NCBI GenBank assembly: GCA_964600665.1 | Contig: CAZRKC010000009.1 | Span: 12,871-76,870, forward strand | Direction of reading: 5' to 3' | DNA: 64,000 nt | Source of the DNA: CAZRKC01 sp964600665 | Lineage (GTDB): Bacteria; Bacillota; SLNR01 | Shown here: positions 53,015 through 61,733 of the stretch, piece after piece | How positions within the stretch are numbered: position 1 is the stretch's first letter | Layout: the number at the start of each line of letters is the position of its first letter | Position numbers and translations under genes: made by a program | The notes under the pieces: generated by a model | Told to the model about the DNA's origin: nothing | Database searches by the model: none | What the model saw: the letters and a program-made list of their open reading frames with translations, nothing else

Positions 53015-55876
53015 ATGAAGGTGATCAGTATTGACATCGAAACATTCTCAGATATTGATCTGGGGAAGTGTGGCGTTTACCGCTATACCGAAAGCCCAAA
53101 CTTTGACATTTTGCTCTTTTCCTACAGTATCGACGACGGGCAGATCCAGCTGATTGACATCGCTAGTGGTGAGAAGCTTCCGGAAGAAATCATCAAGGCG
53201 CTAATGGATCCCAGGATTATTAAGACTGCTTTCAATGCCAACTTTGAGCGGGTGTGTCTGATGGCCTATCTCAGCCGAATTCTCGACCGAGTGGTATATC
53301 TGGACCCGATTTCCTGGCGGTGCAGTGAAGTTCAGGCAGCCATGCTTGGACTTCCGCTCCACCTGGAAGGGGTGGCCAAAGTGCTGAGGCTGGAAGAAAA
53401 GAAGATGGCAGAAGGAAAACCCCTGATCCGGTACTTCTGTATGCCTTGCAAACCCACAGCAGCCAACGGAGGCAGAAGGAGAAACCTGCCCCCGGACGCA
53501 CCGGAGAAATGGGCGATGTTTAAGCAGTATAACATCCGGGATGTTGAGGTGGAACTGGCGATTCGCAAAAAACTTGAACCATATCCCATACCGGAAGCAG
53601 AACAGCATTTATACGTTCTTGACCAAAAAATCAACGACCGGGGCTTTCAGGCAGATATGTCGTTTGTGATGCAGGCCATATCCTGCGATCGACAATTTAG
53701 TGTGGCAGCCACGGAAAAAGCCTATGAACTGACGGGGTTAGAAAACCCCAACTCTGTCGCCCAGTTAAAGGATTGGCTGGCAGACCGGGGTGTTGAGGTG
53801 GAGAGCCTGTCCAAAAAGAATGTGCAGGAGCTGGTGAGTGAAACAGAAGGGGAAGTGGAGGAAGCCTTGAAGCTGCGGCTTCTCATGGCCAAGACCAGTG
53901 TCCGAAAATATGAAGCTATAGAAAGAGCCGTTTGTTCTGATGGCAGGGTTCATGGACTATTGCAGTTTTACGGGGCCAATCGAACAGGTCGGTGGTGTCT
54001 TACTGGAGACCATGAAGTTTTAACATCAGAAGGGTGGATGAGATTGGATCAGTGGGATGGTGGATATATCGCATGCTGGTCTCCATCTACCGAAATAATC
54101 TCTTTTCAAAAATCGTCAGCACGTACATTTGATTATGAAGGTGAGTTGTATCATATCGAATCTCAAAGATGTTCTCAATTGAGTACTCCAGAACACAAAA
54201 TGCCGCACTGGGGAAAGAATGGAACTTGGGAGGTCGCAACAGTAGAAGAACTTGCAACAAAGAGGTTCAGCATCCCGTTTACCGGGAGACGCCTTTCAAA
54301 TTGTAGCATCGAGCATGATGAGCTGCGGGTCTTAATTATGACCCAGGCAGATGGCCATTACACAACAGATGGAGACTTAAGATTCCATTTTAGTAAAGAG
54401 AGAAAAATTGAGCGTTGTAAAAGATTGTTGCGCAGAGCGGAGATTATCTTTACTGAAACCAAGCGAAAAGACAAGGCAACAACAATAGCCGTTAAATCCA
54501 GGGCGTTGCCTTTGTGGCTAAGAACGTTCAGGGATAAAACATTCCAAATGTGGCTGCTCGATGAATCGCCTGATGTCATCTTTGAAGAGTTGGAATATTG
54601 GGATGCCTATCGATGTGGGCCGAATTCCATTCAGTATGTGACGATTAATAAGGAAAATGCAAATATCATTCAAGCTTTAGCACACCTTTCAGGAAGAGCC
54701 GCTACGATTGTAACCAAAGTTAGAGACAACCAAAATTGGAGTACGGCTTATGTAGTTAATGTCTGGTTGACGCCCGGTGGACGTAACGAAATTAGGAACA
54801 AAGCGACTAGGGAGTTCTATAAAGGAAAAGTCCATTGTGCCGAGACACAGACAGGATTCTTTGTGGTCAGACGCAATGGCAAGGTTTGGATCACAGGAAA
54901 CTCAGGGCGCCTCGTGCAGGTGCAAAATCTACCCCAAAACCATTTGAAGGATTTGAAGCTTGCCCGGGACCTAGTGAAAGAAGGTTATTTTGAAGATGTG
55001 GAGCTACTCTTTGGCAACACACCAGGGGTTTTGTCAGAATTGATTCGGTCCGCCTTTGTGCCCAAAGAGAGTCACCGCTTTATCGTAGCCGATTTTTCAG
55101 CTATTGAAGCCAGAGTTATTTCCTGGCTGGCCGGGGAGAAGTGGCGCATGGATGTATTCTCTTCCCACGGAAAGATCTACGAAGCAGCGGCGTCCATGAT
55201 GTTCCACGTACCCATTGAAGAAGTGACAAAAGGCAGTCCCTTGAGACAGAAAGGTAAAATAGCGGAATTAGCTTGTGGATTCGGCGGCGGGGTTGGCGCC
55301 TTAAAATCCATGGGTGCCCTGGAGATGGGTGTTGAAGAATACGAACTGCAAAGCTTGATTGATAACTGGCGAGCCGCCAATCCTCGCATTGTGAATTTCT
55401 GGTGGGAGGTGGATAAAGCCGCTATCACTGCCGTCAGGGAAAGAACCAAAACCCGCACCCATGGTATCGGCTTCACCTATAAAAGCGGCATGCTCTTTGT
55501 AACTCTACCCTCCGGCAGAGATCTGGTGTATGTGAAACCAAAACTTAGGCTCAACAAGTTTGGCCGGGAAGGCCTCACCTATGAGGGGATCGGCCTCACC
55601 AAGAAGTGGGAGCGGATTGAAACCTATGGCCCCAAAATTGTGGAAAACATTGTTCAGGCCACCGCAAGAGATCTGCTAGCGGAAGCCCTGCTCCGGCTGG
55701 ACCAGGCAGGCTTTGCCATCGTGGCACACGTCCATGATGAAGTCATCTGTGAAGTGCGGAAAGACCAGTCATCGGTAGAGGAAGTCTGCTCGCTGATGAG
55801 CATGCCTCCCAAATGGGCCAATGGACTGCCATTAATCGCCGAAGGATATGAGTGCGAGTTCTATCTAAAGGACTAA
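53015..55876 (+). CDS. Phage family A DNA polymerase interrupted by an intein
   Basis: The 953-residue frame is a ~651-residue phage polymerase plus a 302-residue intein. The N-terminal 3'-5' exonuclease domain has SIDIETFSD (DxE) and NIRDVEVE. The polymerase domain has GANRTGRW joined after splicing to SGRLVQVQNLPQN, motif A in VADFSAIEARVISWLAGE, motif B in RQKGKIAELACGFGG, and motif C in IVAHVHDEVICEV. Catalytic aspartates are all present. The enzyme would replicate the phage genome with the VirE-type primase encoded next. Only the spliced form can be active, because the intein lies between conserved motifs. Confidence 0.94.
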   Translation: MKVISIDIETFSDIDLGKCGVYRYTESPNFDILLFSYSIDDGQIQLIDIASGEKLPEEIIKALMDPRIIKTAFNANFERVCLMAYLSRILDRVVYLDPISWRCSEVQAAMLGLPLHLEGVAKVLRLEEKKMAEGKPLIRYFCMPCKPTAANGGRRRNLPPDAPEKWAMFKQYNIRDVEVELAIRKKLEPYPIPEAEQHLYVLDQKINDRGFQADMSFVMQAISCDRQFSVAATEKAYELTGLENPNSVAQLKDWLADRGVEVESLSKKNVQELVSETEGEVEEALKLRLLMAKTSVRKYEAIERAVCSDGRVHGLLQFYGANRTGRWCLTGDHEVLTSEGWMRLDQWDGGYIACWSPSTEIISFQKSSARTFDYEGELYHIESQRCSQLSTPEHKMPHWGKNGTWEVATVEELATKRFSIPFTGRRLSNCSIEHDELRVLIMTQADGHYTTDGDLRFHFSKERKIERCKRLLRRAEIIFTETKRKDKATTIAVKSRALPLWLRTFRDKTFQMWLLDESPDVIFEELEYWDAYRCGPNSIQYVTINKENANIIQALAHLSGRAATIVTKVRDNQNWSTAYVVNVWLTPGGRNEIRNKATREFYKGKVHCAETQTGFFVVRRNGKVWITGNSGRLVQVQNLPQNHLKDLKLARDLVKEGYFEDVELLFGNTPGVLSELIRSAFVPKESHRFIVADFSAIEARVISWLAGEKWRMDVFSSHGKIYEAAASMMFHVPIEEVTKGSPLRQKGKIAELACGFGGGVGALKSMGALEMGVEEYELQSLIDNWRAANPRIVNFWWEVDKAAITAVRERTKTRTHGIGFTYKSGMLFVTLPSGRDLVYVKPKLRLNKFGREGLTYEGIGLTKKWERIETYGPKIVENIVQATARDLLAEALLRLDQAGFAIVAHVHDEVICEVRKDQSSVEEVCSLMSMPPKWANGLPLIAEGYECEFYLKD
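53996..54901 (+). other. Intein in the polymerase gene, with degenerate LAGLIDADG homing domain
   Basis: The intein starts with cysteine (CLTGDHEVLTSEGW, block A) and ends with asparagine (NGKVWITGN, block G). The next residue is serine, so splicing can proceed through the Cys-Asn-Ser chemistry. Block B is QRCSQLSTPEHKM. Block F is KGKVHCAETQTGFFVV, with HC next to the conserved position. In the middle, ELRVLIMTQADGHY resembles a LAGLIDADG helix (ADG end) and HFSKERKIERCKRLLRRAEI its following helix. It sits at the conserved RW/SGR point of polymerase motif 1. Confidence 0.92.
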
Positions 55877-55921
55877 CCCATGAAAGCACCGGAACAGCAA
55901 GTATCAGTAAAGGAGGACGCC

Positions 55922-58375
55922 ATGAAATTTATAATTTCTACCGGCAATAGCCGTAAAGATAAATTTTGGAAAGAACAGACGGTGTCCTGGGAGGAGTTTG
56001 TCAAAAGACTCTCCCAAACCACCGTCACCAGCGAGACGCAACAAGAGTATCGCAAGATGAAGAAATATCAGCAAGACAATGTCAAAGACGTGGGCGGTTT
56101 TGTGGCAGGAAAGCTCAAAGACGGAAGGCGCAGGAAAGAAAATGTCCTGAACCGCTCCATGCTGACCCTGGATATGGACTATGCCGACGATGCAGAAGAA
56201 ATTGCTGCCAATATTGAGCTACTCTATGGATATGCCTGCTGCATCTATTCCACCCATAAACATACGGGGGACAACCCAAGGCTCAGGCTGATTATCCCTT
56301 TATCCAGACCGGTGTCGGCGGATGAGTATCAGGCCATCAGCCGCAGAATTGCCAAAGAGATCGGCATTGAGCTTTTCGATGACACCACCTATGAACCCAA
56401 CCGGCTCATGTATTGGCCCAGCACTTCATCGGATGGGGAATATTTCTTTCGAGTCATCGAAGGCAACTTCTTAAACCCGGATGCCATCCTAAAGCTTTAC
56501 GAAAACTGGCAGGATTCATCCACATGGCCGGTATCATCACGGCAGACATCGCTTTTAAAGAAGCTGATGAAAAAGCAGGCGAATCCCCTCCGTAAGGAGG
56601 GAATGGTAGGAGCCTTTTGCAGGAGCTACACCATGGAAGAGACCATCGAAAAATTCCTGTCGGAGATTTATGTACCCAGTGTGATGCCGGAGCGCTATGA
56701 CTATATCCCGGCAGACTCCACCGCAGGAGTGGTGATCTACAACAACTGCTACGCATACTCTCATCACGCAACGGACCCGGCATGCGGTAAGTTGTCAAAC
56801 GCCTTTGACCTGGTGCGGATCCACCTCTTCGGCGAACTGGATGAAGTCGCCGATGAGAAAAAACCGCTCCCGTCCTATAAAGCCATGCTGGAATTTTGTA
56901 CCGAGGATGAGACGGTCAAGCATCAGCTGGCCAAAGAACGGGAGAAAGAAGTCAGGGAAGAGTTCGGCGAGGTCGGTTCACTAGATGCTGGGAATGAAGC
57001 GGAAGCCATAGATGTGGGTTACAAGGATAGTGAGGAAAAAGAAGAGACAGAGGAAGACCTGAGCTGGCAGTTATCCTTGGATCTTAATAAAAACGGAACA
57101 GTTAAAGATACACCAACCAACATTCTCACCATCATGCGAAACGACCCCAGGCTGAAAGGGGTGGCTTATAACCAGATGACCCATCTGTTGGATGTAAACG
57201 GAAAACTGCCTTGGAAACAGGTAAAACCGGGATGGAACGATGCGGATCTGGCCCATCTGAAGATGTACTTTGACAGGCATTATGGCATCTGGTCACCCAC
57301 CAAGGTAAAGGACGCTCTTTTAACCGCAGCCTCGGAGCGAGTGTTTCATCCCATCCGGGATTTCCTGAATGCACTGCCTGTGTGGGACGGAACCGAGAGA
57401 GTGGATAGACTCCTGATCGATTATCTGGGCGCCGAGGATAACCCCTATACCTGGGCCGTGATGAGAAAAACCTTAGTAGCGGCAGTGGCCCGAATTTATG
57501 AACCGGGCATCAAGTTTGACTACATCTTGGTTCTCAATGGTCCGCAGGGCATCGGCAAATCCACCTTCTTTGCGAAGCTTAGTGGTAAGTGGTTTTCTGA
57601 CAGCCTGACCGTTTCGGATATGCGGGACAAGGCGGGAGCAGAAAAATTGCAAGGCTACTGGATTTTAGAGCTGGGAGAGTTGGCCGGTCTTCGAAAGATG
57701 GATGTGGAGACGGTGAAATCTTTCATCACCCGGACAGATGACAAGTTCAGGCAAAGCTATGGTGTCAATGTGGAAAATCATCCAAGACAATCGATCGTTG
57801 TGGGCAGCACCAACAGCACGAGTGGATTTTTAAGGGATGTGACCGGCAACCGCCGGTTCTGGCCGGTAAGGGTAAACTGTGGCAGCAAAAGTGTCTGGGA
57901 GATGACAGAGGTGGACCAGATCTGGGCGGAGGCCATGGTCAAGTATCGAGCTGGCGAAATATTGGTCCTCATTGGCGATGAAGAACGCATGGCCTATGAA
58001 GAGCAAAGGGACGCCATGGAAGCCGATGACCGAGAGGGACTGGTGGAGCATTATCTTGACACCCTGCTGCCCGAAGAATGGAACCGGATGGATATCTACG
58101 AGCGGCGCAGCTTTCTTGCAGGAGAAAGCGAGTTTGGTGGAGTGATGCCAAAAGGAACCGTCAAGCGGGATCGGGTTTGCTGTCTTGAGATCTGGTGTGA
58201 GTGTTTTGGAAAAGAGCGAAACAACATCAGAAGAACCGATTCTTATGAGATTGAAGCCATCCTCATGCGCATTGGGAACTGGAAGCGGTATGACGGCAAC
58301 AAGAAAGGGAACATGAAATTTCCCATTTACGATTCTCAGAGAGCCTTTGTCAGGGAAGAAGATGCCAAGCCATGA
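55922..58375 (+). CDS. VirE-type phage primase-helicase
   Basis: This protein of about 817 residues has an N-terminal primase-like part with LTLDMDYADDAEEIA, YSTHKHTGDNPRLRLIIPLSRP and TYEPNRLMYWPS. A middle section with GKLSNAFDLVRIH follows. The C-terminal VirE/SF3-like ATPase has Walker A in LNGPQGIGKSTFFAKLSG and VGSTNSTSGFLRDVTGNRRFWPV. It primes and unwinds DNA for the phage polymerase encoded upstream. The ATG at 55922 follows AAGGAGGAC, so I prefer it to the frame's earlier ATG at 55880, which sits 3 bases after the polymerase stop. Confidence 0.92.
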   Translation: MKFIISTGNSRKDKFWKEQTVSWEEFVKRLSQTTVTSETQQEYRKMKKYQQDNVKDVGGFVAGKLKDGRRRKENVLNRSMLTLDMDYADDAEEIAANIELLYGYACCIYSTHKHTGDNPRLRLIIPLSRPVSADEYQAISRRIAKEIGIELFDDTTYEPNRLMYWPSTSSDGEYFFRVIEGNFLNPDAILKLYENWQDSSTWPVSSRQTSLLKKLMKKQANPLRKEGMVGAFCRSYTMEETIEKFLSEIYVPSVMPERYDYIPADSTAGVVIYNNCYAYSHHATDPACGKLSNAFDLVRIHLFGELDEVADEKKPLPSYKAMLEFCTEDETVKHQLAKEREKEVREEFGEVGSLDAGNEAEAIDVGYKDSEEKEETEEDLSWQLSLDLNKNGTVKDTPTNILTIMRNDPRLKGVAYNQMTHLLDVNGKLPWKQVKPGWNDADLAHLKMYFDRHYGIWSPTKVKDALLTAASERVFHPIRDFLNALPVWDGTERVDRLLIDYLGAEDNPYTWAVMRKTLVAAVARIYEPGIKFDYILVLNGPQGIGKSTFFAKLSGKWFSDSLTVSDMRDKAGAEKLQGYWILELGELAGLRKMDVETVKSFITRTDDKFRQSYGVNVENHPRQSIVVGSTNSTSGFLRDVTGNRRFWPVRVNCGSKSVWEMTEVDQIWAEAMVKYRAGEILVLIGDEERMAYEEQRDAMEADDREGLVEHYLDTLLPEEWNRMDIYERRSFLAGESEFGGVMPKGTVKRDRVCCLEIWCECFGKERNNIRRTDSYEIEAILMRIGNWKRYDGNKKGNMKFPIYDSQRAFVREEDAKP

Positions 58376-58390
58376 ATCGGCAGCAGAAGC

Positions 58391-58658
58391 GGTGGTCGAT
58401 GAAAGAAAAAAGGTGGTCTAAGTGGGAAGCGGGTGGTCTAACGGATGAGAAGAAAAGTGGTCTATGGTGGCGTGAAATTCTATCTACCACCGCTATCTCC
58501 CACCGGCTCAAACCCTCTCATAGTAGGCGTTGCAAGACAGTAGTGGTATGAGTAGACGATGACTGTATTGATTAATTGATTATATATAAATAGTAGTATA
58601 TCCACCCACCACCGCGCGTAAGGGTTTTAAATCCCTCAGACCACCGCCTCAGACCACC
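58391..58658. repeat. Iteron-like repeats around an AT-rich core: putative phage replication origin
   Basis: GGTGGTC(TA) occurs at 58391, 58412, 58432 and 58456, roughly 20 to 24 bp apart. An AT-rich block lies at 58566-58601. AGACCACC, the inverse of the repeat, follows at 58638 and 58651. Several other CCACC/GGTGG words occur between. The layout of iterons, melting region and inverted iterons right after the primase-helicase gene matches phage replication origins. No gene fits the 58376-58667 span. Confidence 0.6.
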
Positions 58659-58667
58659 AAAGATGAT

Positions 58668-58778
58668 ATGCGGAAAACAGGCGTTGAAAAGCTGATGATT
58701 GGTGTAAGTGATGAAATGCAAAGAATGGTTGAACTTTATCTTGATGAAAAGCGGGTCATAGGAAGCTTTGAAATATAA
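58668..58778 (+). CDS. Possible very small phage ORF
   Basis: This 36-residue frame reads MRKTGVEKLMIGVSDEMQRMVELYLDEKRVIGSFEI. It ends 18 bases before the VRR-NUC start. It has a sensible amphipathic helix but no good ribosome site, so expression is doubtful. It may instead be the remnant of a longer gene whose 5' part was lost. Confidence 0.35.
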   Translation: MRKTGVEKLMIGVSDEMQRMVELYLDEKRVIGSFEI

Positions 58779-58796
58779 AAAGTGAGGGTACACGAA

Positions 58797-59084
58797 ATGA
58801 CTGAAAAAGAACTGGAGCGGATGCTTGTAAGGGAAGTGAAAAGAAGAGGCGGGAGAGCTTTCAAGTTTATCTCCCCTGGAATAAATGGGATGCCTGACCG
58901 GCTTGTGCTGATGCTTGGCGGTAGAGCAGGGTTTGTGGAAGTGAAAGCACCGGGTAAGAGCCTGCGCCCGAATCAGATAAAGCGAAAAAATGAGCTGGAA
59001 TCGCTGGGGTTTTTGGTGTATTGCTTGGACGATCCAGAACAGATCGGAGGTGTGGTGGATGCCATTGAAGGAAGAACGCTGTGA
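58797..59084 (+). CDS. VRR-NUC domain nuclease
   Basis: This 95-residue protein is a stand-alone VRR-NUC: ELERMLVREVKRRGGRAFKFISPGINGMPDRLVLMLGGRAGFVEVKAPGKSLRPNQIKRKNELESLGFLVY. It holds the PD-(D/E)XK pattern, with D in MPDRL, E-x-K in FVEVKAPG and Q in PNQ. Such phage proteins cut branched DNA and are nearly always next to an SNF2 helicase, as here. The ATG at 58797 is preferred to a GTG at 58782. It overlaps the helicase start. Confidence 0.92.
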   Translation: MTEKELERMLVREVKRRGGRAFKFISPGINGMPDRLVLMLGGRAGFVEVKAPGKSLRPNQIKRKNELESLGFLVYCLDDPEQIGGVVDAIEGRTL

Positions 59085-60501
59085 GTATCATCCCCACGAG
59101 TACCAGACCTTCTCCACAGATTTTATCTTAAACCATAAAGCCGCAGGCCTCTTTTTAGAACCAGGGCTTGGGAAAACGGTGATCGCTCTAACAGCAGTAT
59201 GGAGACTGCTTTATGACTATTTTGACGCCACCAAGGTGCTGGTGATCGCACCGCTGCGAGTGGCCAGAGATACCTGGGGCAGAGAATGCGAGAAATGGGA
59301 TCACCTTAATGGGCTGACCATTTCTAAGGTCCTCGGAAGTGAAAAGGAAAGAAAGATGGCCCTTTATCGAAAAGCCGACATCTATGTCATTAATCGGGAG
59401 AATGTGGAGTGGCTGGTGAAAACCAAGGAGTGGGATTTTGATACGGTTATCATCGATGAGTTATCAAGCTTTAAATCCCCATCGGCAAAACGGTTCAGAG
59501 CCCTGAAAAAAGTCCGGCACAAAATCAAAAGGATTGTGGGGCTGACCGGAACACCGGCACCCAACGGTCTTTTAGATATCTGGAGCCAGATTTATCTATT
59601 GGATGGTGGGGAGCGACTGGGCAGAAGCTTTAGCGGCTACCGCAGCCGGTACTTTCACCCCCAGAAATATATCAATGGCGGTATCCCGACAGATTATGCC
59701 ATCAACGAAGACGCTGAAGAAAAAATCTATGAGAAGATCTCCGACTTCTGTATCAGCATGAAAGCGCTGGAGTACCTGCAGATGCCGGATATCATCTTTA
59801 ACAAAGTGGGAGTGGAGCTGTCGGAAAAGGAAATGAAGCTTTATCGTCAGATGGAACGGGACCTGCTGTTACCTTTAGAGGACAGTGATGTGGATGCCGC
59901 CAATGCCGCAGTGCTTTCAAACAAGCTCCTGCAAATGTCCGGTGGTGCGGTCTACGATGAGTTTGGTGATGTAAAGCTTATTCACGACAGGAAACTGGAA
60001 GCGTTAGAGGACTTAATCGAAGCCGCCAATGGAAAACCGGTCCTCATCTATTACGCTTACAAACATGAGCGAGACCGAATCAAGAAACAGTTTAATACCG
60101 GTGACATCAACACGTCAGAAGATATCGCAAAGTGGAACAGGGGCGAGATGACATTAGCTCTTTGTCATCCAGCTTCAGCGGGACACGGGCTCAATCTTCA
60201 GGAAGGTGGCTGCACCATCATTTGGTTCGGTCTTACCTGGAGCCTTGAACTCTACCAGCAAGCCAACGCCAGACTGTGGCGGCAGGGACAAAAACAAACG
60301 GTGGTCATCCATCACATTTTAACAAAAGACACCATCGACCACAGAGTGATGGCGGCCATTGATAACAAGGATACCAGTCAGAGTGCACTGATCGAAGCAG
60401 TGAGAGCCAGGCTGGAAGCCAACAATAAAGAAACGGAGGGAAGATCGCATGGGAGTGAATTTATACAACCAAGAAGGATACCTGGATCCAACGGCCTATG
60501 A
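59059..60501 (+). CDS. SNF2-family phage DNA helicase/translocase
   Basis: This 480-residue SF2 protein starts with HPHEYQTFSTDFI. Walker A is in FLEPGLGKTVIALTAV, the DEx box is VIIDELSSFKSPSAKRFRAL, motif III-like is LTGTPAPNGLLDIWSQI, and motif VI is QANARLWRQGQKQTVVIHHIL. It translocates on double-stranded DNA and probably remodels replication intermediates with the VRR-NUC nuclease. The ATG at 59059 follows GGAGGTG inside the end of that gene. Confidence 0.93.
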   Translation: MPLKEERCEYHPHEYQTFSTDFILNHKAAGLFLEPGLGKTVIALTAVWRLLYDYFDATKVLVIAPLRVARDTWGRECEKWDHLNGLTISKVLGSEKERKMALYRKADIYVINRENVEWLVKTKEWDFDTVIIDELSSFKSPSAKRFRALKKVRHKIKRIVGLTGTPAPNGLLDIWSQIYLLDGGERLGRSFSGYRSRYFHPQKYINGGIPTDYAINEDAEEKIYEKISDFCISMKALEYLQMPDIIFNKVGVELSEKEMKLYRQMERDLLLPLEDSDVDAANAAVLSNKLLQMSGGAVYDEFGDVKLIHDRKLEALEDLIEAANGKPVLIYYAYKHERDRIKKQFNTGDINTSEDIAKWNRGEMTLALCHPASAGHGLNLQEGGCTIIWFGLTWSLELYQQANARLWRQGQKQTVVIHHILTKDTIDHRVMAAIDNKDTSQSALIEAVRARLEANNKETEGRSHGSEFIQPRRIPGSNGL

Positions 60502-60874
60502 GGCCTTAACCAATATTGAAAAAGAGAAAAGACAAAAGAAAAAGATTGTCTTCATCTGCAGTCCCTTTGCCGGAGACGTGGAGGGAAACGTCATGAGGGC
60601 CAGAAGGTATGGACGGTTTGCAGTAAGCGAAAAAGTCATCCCGATTATCCCCCACCTCATGTATCCTCAGTTTTTGGAAGAAGGGGATCCGGAAGAACGA
60701 AAGCTGGGGATGGAAATGGGGCTGGTGCTACTGACCAAGTGCCATGAACTGTGGGTCTTTGGAAATCATCTCTCATCGGGAATGGCAGTGGAAGTAAACA
60801 AAGCCAAGAGGTGGAAGATTCCGATTCGATATTTTACAACGGAGTGCAGGGAGACGGGAGGTGTTCACCGATGA
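60449..60874 (+). CDS. DUF4406 / nucleoside deoxyribosyltransferase-like phage protein
   Basis: This 141-residue protein has the core KIVFICSPFAGDVEGNVMRARRYGRFAVSEKVIPIIPHLMYPQFLEEGDPEERKLGMEMGLVLLTKCHELWVFGNHLSSGMAVEV. That core places it in the DUF4406 group related to nucleoside 2-deoxyribosyltransferases. A role in nucleotide salvage or modification is suggested but untested. It overlaps the helicase end by 53 bases and the next gene by 4. Confidence 0.82.
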   Translation: MGVNLYNQEGYLDPTAYEALTNIEKEKRQKKKIVFICSPFAGDVEGNVMRARRYGRFAVSEKVIPIIPHLMYPQFLEEGDPEERKLGMEMGLVLLTKCHELWVFGNHLSSGMAVEVNKAKRWKIPIRYFTTECRETGGVHR

Positions 60875-61095
60875 CAGAAAAAGCGTGTTTCGCTTATAAA
60901 AACGGAAAGTGCAAAGCCCTGAAGGTAAAGAGGTGCACAGGAGAAGGGTGTGGCTTTTTCAAGACCGCAGCTCAGATCACGGAGGAACAGCAGAAAGTGT
61001 TGGAGCACATCCGCTCTTTAGATCAAGAGACGAAGGAACATATCATCCACCTGTATTACGGGGGGAAGATGAGCGTTTTGGAGGAGGGAAGCTGA
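60871..61095 (+). CDS. Small cysteine-rich phage protein
   Basis: This 74-residue protein has a four-cysteine N-terminus (CFAYKNGKCKALKVKRCTGEGCGFF) likely to bind zinc, then a helical tail (EEQQKVLEHIRSLDQETKEHIIHLYY). It overlaps its neighbours on both sides through ATGA and TGATG arrangements. It is found in the same place in related prophages, but the role is unknown. Confidence 0.75.
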   Translation: MTEKACFAYKNGKCKALKVKRCTGEGCGFFKTAAQITEEQQKVLEHIRSLDQETKEHIIHLYYGGKMSVLEEGS

Positions 61096-61526
61096 TGAAT
61101 GCAAAAGATTATTTATCCCAGGCCATTTGGCTGGATCAGACCATCGACAGCAAGTTGGAGCAACTGACCGTATTAAGAAGCCTGTCAATGAAAGTGACCA
61201 CCAATTATACCAAAGATAAAACACGTGGCGGATTGCCAGAGAAAAGCAGAATGGAAAACACCATCGTCAAGGTGATTGATCTGGAGAACGAGATCAATGA
61301 AGACATTGATCGGCTGATAGATCTAAAGCGAGACATCATGGAAACCATCAACAAGATAAGCGATTTTAACCATCAGCTGTTGCTGGAGATGCGATACCTT
61401 GGTGGAAAAGGCTGGGACGAGGTGGCCCAAGCGCTGGGCTACGACAGAAGATGGATTCTACGATTGCATGGCAGGGCGTTAAAAGAAATTGAGGTCAAAA
61501 TGAAAGAAGCCACTAAAAGCCACTAA
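61095..61526 (+). CDS. DUF1492 phage regulatory protein
   Basis: This 143-residue protein is helical throughout. Its C-terminal sigma/HTH-like part is QLLLEMRYLGGKGWDEVAQALGYDRRWILRLHGRALKEI. DUF1492/ArpU-type proteins stand between the early and late genes of many Firmicutes phages and are thought to turn on late transcription. It ends in a 10-base tandem repeat (CCACTAAAAG) that continues past the stop, and a structured segment follows. The ATG at 61095 lies after GGAGGGAA. Confidence 0.85.
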   Translation: MNAKDYLSQAIWLDQTIDSKLEQLTVLRSLSMKVTTNYTKDKTRGGLPEKSRMENTIVKVIDLENEINEDIDRLIDLKRDIMETINKISDFNHQLLLEMRYLGGKGWDEVAQALGYDRRWILRLHGRALKEIEVKMKEATKSH

Positions 61527-61561
61527 AAGCCACCCCAACCCTGTGATATAGTATAAGCTGT

Positions 61562-61690
61562 AAAGGTATAGAAAAATCAAGAGCACCATATGCTGTAGGA
61601 TATGCCTGAGCTATATCGTTTCGATCTTAGGAAACGCAGCATTCTTGATACCAGGCTCCGGTTAACCGCTGGAGCTTTTTCTATACCTTT
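61562..61690 (+). ncRNA. Candidate structured RNA/attenuator before the HNH endonuclease gene
   Basis: AAAGGTATAGAAAAA (61562-61576) is perfectly complementary to TTTTTCTATACCTTT (61676-61690). This closes a ~130-base structure. Inside it ATCAAGA (61576-61582) can pair with TCTTGAT (61643-61649), CATAT with ATATG near 61587-61604, and GCTCC (61655-61659) with GGAGC (61671-61675). The last hairpin plus TTTTT also looks like a terminator, which would compete with the outer stem. It lies between the late regulator and the packaging-side genes. I do not recognise an RNA family. Confidence 0.6.
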
Positions 61691-61733
61691 TAATATGCAA
61701 ATAAGAAAACATATTATGAAGGGGTTGAAGGTG

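Noticed and set aside
53996..54901. Group I intron or simple inserted gene in the polymerase
   Set aside because: The frame stays open through the insert, the ends carry Cys and Asn-Ser splice residues and the coding sequence resumes in frame, so a protein intein is the simpler reading.
58376..58660. CRISPR array formed by the GGTGGTCTA repeats
   Set aside because: The repeats are only about 9 bp, the spacing is 20 to 24 bp, orientation flips across an AT-rich core and no cas genes are near. Iterons fit better.
61562..61690. HEARO/omega-type RNA of an IscB nuclease
   Set aside because: The neighbouring HNH protein is only 120 residues with a terminase-associated HNH core. It lacks the RuvC and bridge-helix parts of IscB.
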